A stretch of 64,000 nt of DNA from Ricordea florida (taxonomy: Eukaryota; Cnidaria; Anthozoa; Corallimorpharia; Ricordeidae), in contig OX453278.1 in assembly GCA_949710005.1 (NCBI GenBank), positions 6,416,097 through 6,480,096 on the forward strand. Direction: 5' to 3'. The first letter of the stretch is position 1. Each line of letters starts with the position of its first letter. The notes beneath the pieces are model-generated. The model saw only the letters and a list, made by a program, of their open reading frames with translations, did no database searches and had not been told where the DNA came from. Shown in pieces: positions 57,865 to 64,000 of this stretch. The translations under genes were made by a program, and so were the position numbers.

Positions 57865-58460
57865 TGGAATGGATAACGTAAACATAAACAAAGCCTAGAA
57901 TATTTTTCAGTTTTCAGGAGTTGTACAAACTTTTTACTAGTTTCAGGGTCTAAATCACCCCCATAATCTTCAAAAAACATCTTCATACCTTTTTGTGATG
58001 GGTTATGGAAAGTAACAACACAAGCTACATTTTCACGGAATGGTTTTGCTATTGAAGTTAATTGCTGAGTGAGAACCCACATTGATAATCCATGATGTCT
58101 TCCAGAGAATGCTAAATCAATAAACTTGTTCGATCTTTTCTTCAGATCACTCGAAACAGCACAATCATCTAAAATTATTAGTGTATTTGTTCCAGAAAAT
58201 AAAGTTTGACAATCAGTTAGTAACTCATTAATCTCATCAATGTTACTAGAATCTGGCGATAATACAAAGAAACGTTTATCTCCTCGAGCAAAATTATGAT
58301 AAGTTTTATTCTTAGAATAAGTTGGGCATATTAAAACAATGTAATCAAAAATTTTTAGGAATGGTCCTCGAAGCTGTTCAATGAGATATTTTGTTTTCCC
58401 ACAATTTGTTGGGCCTGTTATAATGCAGTGAAAAGGAATTTTATCTCGTAATTCTTCCAT
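57843..58460 (-). CDS. Packaging ATPase (FtsK/HerA-type, Polinton family)
   Basis: 205 residues. Walker A is GPTNCGKT (residues 16-23). Walker B is LIILDDC (94-100) with paired Asp. A downstream sensor-like SMWVLTQQ and a Arg-His-rich GRHHG segment fit the A32/HerA packaging ATPases of Polintons, adintoviruses and virophages. These pump DNA into the preformed capsid. The gene lies directly downstream of the capsid gene on the same strand, as is usual. Length is near the family norm. No break is visible. Confidence 0.9.
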   Translation of the reverse strand: MEELRDKIPFHCIITGPTNCGKTKYLIEQLRGPFLKIFDYIVLICPTYSKNKTYHNFARGDKRFFVLSPDSSNIDEINELLTDCQTLFSGTNTLIILDDCAVSSDLKKRSNKFIDLAFSGRHHGLSMWVLTQQLTSIAKPFRENVACVVTFHNPSQKGMKMFFEDYGGDLDPETSKKFVQLLKTEKYSRLCLCLRYPFQCYLEIP

Positions 58461-58500
58461 GATTTTTTTGTATCATAACATAAGGTTTTTTAAGTCGCTT

Positions 58501-58527
58501 CCAGCTTCGCTGGGGAGGGCTCCGCCC
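58501..58527. repeat. Paired GC hairpins (intergenic copy)
   Basis: CCAGCTTCGCTGG (58501-58513) and GGGCTCCGCCC (58517-58527), each a perfect stem with a 3-nt loop, between the capsid and ATPase genes. Confidence 0.9.
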
Positions 58528-58547
58528 GATCGCGGGCCCGGAGGGTT

Positions 58548-59846
58548 TTAGTACATGATTGATCTTAAGTTTGAATTCATAACCTCCATTAACGCATCAG
58601 CTACAACAAACATGTAACAAGTCATAATACCAGACCCACTAACTTTTCTTTTAATTTCTATTTTTACACCATCTTGTGCATTGTTTAAGGCTAGACCTCC
58701 TCCATGAATATCTTTATCTGGGTGGGTTCTCAAATCTATCCACAGAGCAAACTTTTTATTATAAAAATCCTTTTCCTTTACCGACCATCGAGCAAAGCTC
58801 TCCCCGGCGAACGGCCCGAAGGGCCTAGCCGCGAAGCGGAAGCCGGAACGGGAGGAACCAAATCGTTTCTTTACCGACTCCCAGAGGTCTGAAGGTACCA
58901 TCCCCTTAGAGTAGAAACGATTTGGCACACCATTAACATCGATATTGATTGAGGTGATACCTGGATTGAAAAAATTCTCAGAATCTCGTGCTCCTCCACC
59001 ATATGGTACTGTAAACAAACATAATATCCCTGTAATTGACCTTCTAGGTAGATTAATATGCTGGTTTATAACACTGTCTGTAGGTCTGGATATGGTGAAA
59101 GTTTTGTGTAGAGTGACATTCTCATAAAAGAATCCCTTACCAACCTGATAAGCCGCTTGTGCCTCACGAGCTAAGTATTCGCTTGATATGCAAGAATATT
59201 CCAACTCAAGGTTTGTGATTTTATAAGTTGGAGTCTTGGCCGTATCAGAATAAACAACAATATCGTTAACTGGAGCTAGTGTAATCTCAAAGATTAGTTG
59301 ATGATCTAATGCCTTTGGGTAGAAAACTCCATGATCGTTGAGAATAGGATGGTTTAGTAGGATATTATACTTGGTGTTGTGTACTACTGCAAGAGCTACT
59401 TCCTTCGCATCTGTGTCTACCTTATCACCCGCATTTGTCCTGAGTTTCCTCATGTTTTCAGAAGAAATACCCTGTCTTAATCTATCCTCACGTTCTTCAT
59501 CTGTTAAGAATAAGTCATGGTATGTTTGAAATAGATCGTATCTTTGAGTATCCTGTAGTGTTTCACCACCAAAAAGAACCCTGAGTCTGGATACAAGATT
59601 ACTACCTACATTATTCACAAGGGTGTTATCTTCATGACCATCAACAGCCAGGTTAAATACTAGAGATACACTTCCTGGTACAATCACTAAATTTTCAGAA
59701 AGTTTAGGAATATTTATATATAGTGTTTCTCCAGGATTAGCTGATGATGGGTTTAGTGTAATTCTATTCAATGTTGATTCCGCTTTCAAACCGAGTGGCT
59801 CTCTTGGAATCCTGTTTGGATTAATTTTTTCAGATACGGTTGTCAT
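58548..59846 (-). CDS. Major capsid protein, double jelly-roll (Polinton/adintovirus type)
   Basis: 432 residues. The beta-rich pattern matches double jelly-roll capsid proteins: an N-terminal strand region with PGETLYINIPKL, DHQLIFEITLAPVND in the middle, and a C-terminal signature FALWIDLRTH...GSGIMTCYMFVVADALMEV. Such proteins form the trimeric capsomers of icosahedral particles. An unusual Arg/Phe/Gly-rich run (about residues 330-350) is encoded by paired GC hairpins at 58813-58825 and 58829-58839 and looks like an in-frame insert. The gene starts 33 bp from the divergent integrase start. Apart from that insert the frame is intact. Confidence 0.9.
   Translation of the reverse strand: MTTVSEKINPNRIPREPLGLKAESTLNRITLNPSSANPGETLYINIPKLSENLVIVPGSVSLVFNLAVDGHEDNTLVNNVGSNLVSRLRVLFGGETLQDTQRYDLFQTYHDLFLTDEEREDRLRQGISSENMRKLRTNAGDKVDTDAKEVALAVVHNTKYNILLNHPILNDHGVFYPKALDHQLIFEITLAPVNDIVVYSDTAKTPTYKITNLELEYSCISSEYLAREAQAAYQVGKGFFYENVTLHKTFTISRPTDSVINQHINLPRRSITGILCLFTVPYGGGARDSENFFNPGITSINIDVNGVPNRFYSKGMVPSDLWESVKKRFGSSRSGFRFAARPFGPFAGESFARWSVKEKDFYNKKFALWIDLRTHPDKDIHGGGLALNNAQDGVKIEIKRKVSGSGIMTCYMFVVADALMEVMNSNLRSIMY
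58813..58839. repeat. Paired GC hairpins inside the capsid gene
   Basis: GGCCCGAAGGGCC (58813-58825) and CCGCGAAGCGG (58829-58839), in a ~60-bp GC-rich block flanked by AT-rich coding sequence. Confidence 0.92.
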
Positions 59847-59879
59847 ATTTATTTTAAGGAAGGGAGGAGTAATCTTTAA
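59847..59879. promoter_or_regulatory. Divergent intergenic region, capsid/integrase
   Basis: Only 33 bp separate the two start codons. The plus strand has a GGAAGGGAGGAG purine run and ATCTTTAAA next to the integrase ATG. Read on the minus strand that is the TTTAAAGAT box in front of the capsid gene, so part of each promoter must overlap the other gene. Confidence 0.6.
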
Positions 59880-60992
59880 ATGAGTTCTACCTTATCAAAA
59901 AATTTCAGTAGGATATATTATTCAACTGGGGGATATTGGAAAGGGTATTCTGCAATTCCTAAATTAGCTGAAAAGGCGAAAGTAAGTGAAGATGTAGCAA
60001 AACAATGGTTACAAAAACAGGCAATATGGCAAATATATCTTCCACCTCCAAAGTATATTCCTAGACCGCACTGGACTGTGGATAAACCTAATCAGATTCA
60101 CCAAGCGGATTTATTATTTTTACCACATGATAGAGTTGGAAGAAAAACATATAAATACGCATTAGTTGTGGTTGATGTTGCCTCAAGATATAAAGATGCT
60201 GAACCATTAACCTCAAAAGAAAGTCGGGAAATTTCAAATGCTTTTGAAAAAATATATTCTAGAAAAATAGACCGCGAATCGGGCAACGCCCTCCCACGAA
60301 CGGCCCGTAGGGCCTCCCCGCTCCGCGGAAGTGAAGCGAAAATGAAATATCCTAAAACATTAATGGTTGATCCTGGAAGAGAATTTATGGGTGATGTGAC
60401 AAAACTTATGAATTACCATAACGTAAAAATACAGAGAAGTGAAGCTGGAAATCATAGAGCTCAGGCATTTGTTGAAAGTGCAAACAAAATATTGGGTGAA
60501 AAATTATTTAGTCATCAATATGCACAAGAAATGGTCGGCATAGCCGGGCCTTTAGGTTTAGGAACTGAAAGGTCTAGAGTATGGGTGAAACGATTACCAC
60601 ATATTCTAAAAACTTTGAATAATACACCAACGAGAATAACTGGTAAAGAGCCTGATAAAGCTATAAAAATGAAAGAGGTAGATATTGAACCAAAAAACTA
60701 CCAACGTGTGGTGGGCCTTGATGAGGTTAGATTACCTCCTTTTGTTAGAGTTAGATATTTATTATCTCCTGGGGAACTTGAAGGTGGTGAAAAAAGGCGA
60801 GCCACAGATCCTATTTGGAGTATCAAAGTTTATAATATTACGCGTAACGTTGTTTCACCTAATCAACCAGTTTTATATCATATCCAACAAGAGGGCGGGC
60901 AAGATGGTCCTAGACGAGGATTTGTAAGGGAAGAATTGCAGGTTATTCCTTATGATACTGAGTTACCTCCAGATTCTGTTTTGGAAAGATAA
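59880..60992 (+). CDS. Retrovirus-type DDE integrase (Polinton family)
   Basis: 370 residues. The N-terminal ~60 residues form a helix-turn-helix-like region. The catalytic core has Asp77 in HQADLLFLP, Asp164 in VDPGREF and Glu199 in FVESANK, the spacing expected of a D,D35E core. The C-terminal domain is beta-rich and ends EELQVIPYD. It would insert the element into host DNA. A ~22-residue segment between residues ~130 and 154 is encoded by GC hairpins at 60302-60314 and 60318-60328, just before the second catalytic Asp; a smaller one (60536-60546) lies after the Glu. Both look like in-frame inserts. The last 50 bp overlap the 3' end of the polymerase gene on the other strand. Confidence 0.88.
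   Translation: MSSTLSKNFSRIYYSTGGYWKGYSAIPKLAEKAKVSEDVAKQWLQKQAIWQIYLPPPKYIPRPHWTVDKPNQIHQADLLFLPHDRVGRKTYKYALVVVDVASRYKDAEPLTSKESREISNAFEKIYSRKIDRESGNALPRTARRASPLRGSEAKMKYPKTLMVDPGREFMGDVTKLMNYHNVKIQRSEAGNHRAQAFVESANKILGEKLFSHQYAQEMVGIAGPLGLGTERSRVWVKRLPHILKTLNNTPTRITGKEPDKAIKMKEVDIEPKNYQRVVGLDEVRLPPFVRVRYLLSPGELEGGEKRRATDPIWSIKVYNITRNVVSPNQPVLYHIQQEGGQDGPRRGFVREELQVIPYDTELPPDSVLER
60302..60328. repeat. Paired GC hairpins inside the integrase gene
   Basis: GGCCCGTAGGGCC (60302-60314) and CCGCTCCGCGG (60318-60328), within a ~70-bp GC-rich block. The pairing and spacing match the intergenic copy at 47003-47029 (inverse order) and the capsid copy. Confidence 0.92.
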
Positions 60993-63900
60993 TGTTCATA
61001 TTATCATCTAATTTTGTTTCGGAAAGATAATGTCCATATGCTAAAGTATTTATTTTATTTTTACAAATTATTCTCTTATCATCATCAGAAGATAAAGCAA
61101 TTTTATTAATTGTTACTGTATAAACATCATGCTTATAGCTTCTAATAACATTCATCTTTCTAAATTGTTTTTCTCCAGTATCCAGGCAATCCTTATAATG
61201 ATTAAATATTATTTTCTTTTTTATAACTGCTGTCTTCATTCCTTTACATTTCTTTATTTCATCACCACGCTCCATTAGATAAGAGTATAACTTTGCTCTC
61301 AAACCAACAAACTCCTTTATTATCATTCCACCAGCTTCATCTTTAAACATATTAACAACTTTCTTATTCACACCAGTCTCAATGCCAGATGGATGTTTTT
61401 TAGGAAAATTACTTGTATCGAACCTATCTCTAACATCTAGACTTATATCCTTATAAAAATCTTCTGTTTCTATATGATAAACAAGACTGTCTGTATCTGT
61501 CATAAGTAATTTTGCTTTTTCTCCATATTTAGGTTTGATATAATTATAATGAAAATCATACATTATTGTTTTACTTAAATCTAAAATACACATACCTAAG
61601 TAAACAGGTTTATTGAATGTTAATGATGTTTTCTTCATATGTATAGCCGCTAAATTTTCAGAAAATATGGTAAAATGATGAAAGTTAGGTTTTGTTGTTA
61701 ATTTTTTTGCATCTTTTTCATTAGTAACTAAACGAATGTCTACCCTTTTTCTAATATTTTCCATTGTTTTACCAAACACAGAGTTATTCATTAGTTTGAA
61801 GAAATCCTTATCAAAATCATTAGTTGCTTGAGATCTTAATTTAGTATTCAAATCAATGTAAGGTTTTAACCATGCAGACTCTTCAAATTTAATACCTTTA
61901 TGAATCTTTATTATTTTAAATCCTAAACTTACATAAAGTTTTAGGGTTTTATGGTGAAGTATATATTCTTTCTTATCAAAAAGGTTTGGAATTAATTTCT
62001 TAACTTTATTAACTGTAATTTTCTGTGGAGCAAGAGGATAATCATTATGTAAATCATGAAGATGTTTAGGATATTCCAAATCAACCATATATACTCCTGG
62101 AATATTTCTCCAGTTTTTAAGATCTTTTTCTTTCACCCAACCAAAACCGTGTGTGGGCAGTTTTTCACTCATTGCTCCACCATATAGATTATTTGCATCT
62201 AGATATATAATATATGATTTGATTATACCTGATATAAAGTTTTCCATGTATGGGTTATTAGCTTTAGCATATCTATTTGATATTTGAGAAACACCTCCTC
62301 GCACACCTTGTTCAAACATAAGTAACATATCAATGTCAGTTAGTAACTCCAATTTTACTTTAGTTAACTTTAACATTGCATCCCAAGCTAATGAAGGTAC
62401 AGTAAAATACCAGACTGGATCTAATCCATAGTTTTTAATACATACATTTCTAAAATTTTCGAATACATCTGCTAAGAGTAGTACATCTGTTTTTAGATAT
62501 AGATCGTGATATTCTCTCATTATTTTTATATTAAATATTTCACAAACTTTTTTAGCATATTGGTAGTCATCTTCTGTTATATCTTCATCATTTAGTTTTG
62601 AGTAAAATGCCTCCTTTTGCGGAAGTTCAGTTTCATTTAGTTTATCAAGACTATCAAAATAATCGTAAAAGAAAACACCCTTTCTAAGCATAAACCTGGT
62701 TTTTTCTTTGAAATATTTTCTAGTAAGAGTTAGTTTATCATCTGTTGGTGAAATACACTTACTTTCAGCTAATTTACAATTTTTACATTGACCACATTTT
62801 CCAATACCTTTGTACTGAATAACTTTTCCATCTTTTATGTATCTCATTAAACAATCCCCTGGTTTACATGCATCACACTTTCCACATTTTGTAAGATTAT
62901 CAACTAAATTACTAAGACTACTTGACATAAATTTAAATGAATCTATGAATCTTAATTCTATTGTTATTGGTTGTTTCTTACCATTTTCATCAATATAACT
63001 ATCTACCACAACATCTTTTTTGAAATAAATATAATTTTCCTCATTTTTTGGTAAACAGCCTATTTTACCTTTTGTTAATCCAAGATAATTTACAATAAAA
63101 TGCGAATCATACCTAGATAAGTTGTGAAATATTACTGGAATGAAGTTAGGAATTTTATAATCTAAGTTGCATTTTTTATGTGCGGCTCCTCTATACTTTC
63201 CTGTTAGATGGCAATGATCTAATACTTTATCTTCTCCTAATTTATTCTCACAAATATGGCAGTGAGTAGCATATTCATAATCTATTTTATCCTCTTCACT
63301 CATAACTACCTTTTTATAATATTCTTTATCTCTAGATTTTTTAATTTCATAAATTTTCTTTGCTTCTTTCTCTAATGATAATACAAGTTTCTTTCCTACA
63401 TCATCCTCTGAGGAATTAGCGGTATAATTTTTAAGAGCAGGTTTATATATTTTATCATCAAAAAATTTTGTAAGATAACTAAATCCTGACGGTTTATGCT
63501 TCTGATATTTTTCAGTATAACTTTTACTTTTATCTGGAGAGCATGAATCCATTTTTTCATTAATACACTCAAGATCAGCATATATAACAAAAGGTACTTT
63601 CATTTTTTTATTAAATTTATTGAATTCAATATGCTTTGGACTCCCATCTTCATTCTTTGGCATTTTTATCATAACTTCTTCATTATTATAACAAATTATT
63701 TTATGTTCTTCTAATGTCTGTTCTGAATAAAATGAATTTTGACAATTATCACAATAGAAACGAGCACACTTATTATTGTTATAATTTTTATTATTTATCC
63801 TTCCAATATTTTTAATAAAACAGAAATGTGTTTTTTCGCCCTCTGTTAAAAAAAGCAAATTTATCTTTTCCACTCCTAATTTTCTACTTCTATTAATTAT

Positions 63901-64000
63901 TCTTAACTCTCCTTTTTCATAAGAAAAAACATTAATACCATATGGATTTTGACTTTCAAACTTTTTTATCTGATTTGTTCCAAAAACTGAAACAGGAAAC
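60943..64000 (-). CDS. polB: Protein-primed family B DNA polymerase (Polinton), 5' end outside window
   Basis: The frame is open to the right edge, so the N-terminus is missing; the first in-frame GTG near 63873 is not a convincing start, since recognisable family sequence continues upstream of it. Visible parts, N to C: a C2H2-like finger (FYCDNC...HKIIC), an exonuclease I motif YADLE near 63575, a Cys/His cluster resembling endonuclease VII (CHICENKLG...DHCHLTGKYRGAAHKKCN), NLSRYDSHF (Exo II), two Cys-rich knots (CGKCDACK, CGQCKNCK), Exo III-like DLYLKTDVLLL, then polymerase motifs A (YLDANNLYGG, ~62180-62210), B (NSVFGKTMEN, ~61760-61790) and C (MTDTDSL, ~61480-61503). All catalytic acids are present. 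It replicates the element from a protein primer. The stop is at 60943. Confidence 0.93.
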   Translation of the reverse strand, partial: FPVSVFGTNQIKKFESQNPYGINVFSYEKGELRIINRSRKLGVEKINLLFLTEGEKTHFCFIKNIGRINNKNYNNNKCARFYCDNCQNSFYSEQTLEEHKIICYNNEEVMIKMPKNEDGSPKHIEFNKFNKKMKVPFVIYADLECINEKMDSCSPDKSKSYTEKYQKHKPSGFSYLTKFFDDKIYKPALKNYTANSSEDDVGKKLVLSLEKEAKKIYEIKKSRDKEYYKKVVMSEEDKIDYEYATHCHICENKLGEDKVLDHCHLTGKYRGAAHKKCNLDYKIPNFIPVIFHNLSRYDSHFIVNYLGLTKGKIGCLPKNEENYIYFKKDVVVDSYIDENGKKQPITIELRFIDSFKFMSSSLSNLVDNLTKCGKCDACKPGDCLMRYIKDGKVIQYKGIGKCGQCKNCKLAESKCISPTDDKLTLTRKYFKEKTRFMLRKGVFFYDYFDSLDKLNETELPQKEAFYSKLNDEDITEDDYQYAKKVCEIFNIKIMREYHDLYLKTDVLLLADVFENFRNVCIKNYGLDPVWYFTVPSLAWDAMLKLTKVKLELLTDIDMLLMFEQGVRGGVSQISNRYAKANNPYMENFISGIIKSYIIYLDANNLYGGAMSEKLPTHGFGWVKEKDLKNWRNIPGVYMVDLEYPKHLHDLHNDYPLAPQKITVNKVKKLIPNLFDKKEYILHHKTLKLYVSLGFKIIKIHKGIKFEESAWLKPYIDLNTKLRSQATNDFDKDFFKLMNNSVFGKTMENIRKRVDIRLVTNEKDAKKLTTKPNFHHFTIFSENLAAIHMKKTSLTFNKPVYLGMCILDLSKTIMYDFHYNYIKPKYGEKAKLLMTDTDSLVYHIETEDFYKDISLDVRDRFDTSNFPKKHPSGIETGVNKKVVNMFKDEAGGMIIKEFVGLRAKLYSYLMERGDEIKKCKGMKTAVIKKKIIFNHYKDCLDTGEKQFRKMNVIRSYKHDVYTVTINKIALSSDDDKRIICKNKINTLAYGHYLSETKLDDNMNIIFPKQNLEVTQYHKE

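Larger units (their letters stand above)
45413..60546. repeat. Dispersed family of GC hairpins with 3-nt loops
   Basis: At least 21 perfect hairpins: 45413-45423, 47003-47013, 47017-47029, 56219-56229, 56328-56340, 56585-56595, 56598-56608, 56665-56675, 56754-56764, 57144-57154, 57158-57170, 57290-57300, 57306-57316, 57693-57703, 58501-58513, 58517-58527, 58813-58825, 58829-58839, 60302-60314, 60318-60328 and 60536-60546. Stems are 4 or 5 bp and GC-rich (CGGC, CAGC, CCGC, GGGC, GGCCC, CCGAC, GCTC). Loops are exactly 3 nt (GAA, GTA, GGA, AAA, ATA or the complement). None is seen in the polymerase gene or in 43-45 kb. Confidence 0.9.

Noticed and set aside
56215-58545. GC hairpins as transcription terminators
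   Set aside because: They occur inside reading frames as often as between genes, lack T-runs, and bacterial-type termination does not apply in a nuclear setting.
63396-63590. Second minus-strand frame within the polymerase
   Set aside because: It is a shadow of the polymerase reading frame in AT-rich sequence.
43000-64000. Bacterial or viral contamination of the assembly
   Set aside because: Host-type MITEs and an intron-containing CACTA-like transposon are embedded in the viral genes. One MITE matches a copy in the HSPA4 intron, so the element sits in the same nuclear genome.

Overview
This is a stretch of animal nuclear genome. Spliced genes with GT-AG introns, a recognisable HSPA4/Hsp110 gene, two intronless class A GPCRs, secreted cysteine-rich proteins and many short inverted-repeat elements all point that way. 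The style of the repeats and the GPCRs suggests a cnidarian, most likely a stony coral or anemone. That taxonomic call is inference; I could not search a database.

Layout. 1-7.8 kb: the last seven visible exons of an HSPA4-like chaperone gene (+). Its introns hold a foldback element, a 216-bp dimeric MITE, a hexamer array and tRNA-derived SINEs. 9.7-15.3 kb: two GPCR genes (-) among copies of a ~105-bp dispersed repeat. 15.3-24.7 kb: AT-rich DNA with no gene I can support. 24.7-35.9 kb: two secreted, VWC-like, Cys-rich genes (+), separated by an 82-bp satellite. 36-42.5 kb: a cluster of inverted-repeat elements and one orphan 3' exon.

43-64 kb (running off the right edge): a Polinton/Maverick-type virus-like element, much more AT-rich than the host DNA. 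It carries protein-primed family B DNA polymerase (-), a DDE integrase (+), a double jelly-roll major capsid protein (-), an FtsK/HerA-type packaging ATPase (-), several small structural or membrane-type proteins (-) and two plus-strand left-end genes (a CxxC-repeat protein and an acidic protein). The minus-strand genes form one tightly packed virion block, and several share a TTTAAAG-like box before the start codon. I found no adenain-type protease, and no terminal inverted repeat could be identified because the other end is outside the window.

The element is a nested relic. A 6,368-bp CACTA (En/Spm)-like transposon with a GAT target duplication splits one capsid-block gene. That transposon carries its own five-exon gene and a divergent zinc-finger exon. 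Inside its last intron sits a dimeric MITE identical in sequence to the one in the HSPA4 intron. A separate TA-flanked MITE has cut a hydrophobic C-terminal tail from another capsid-block gene.

The most unusual signal is a family of at least 21 GC-rich perfect hairpins, each with a 4-5 bp stem and exactly a 3-nt loop. They are scattered through 45.4-60.5 kb, both between and inside reading frames, including in-frame cassettes in the capsid protein and the integrase. I know of no described Polinton feature like this, and it is the best candidate for something new.
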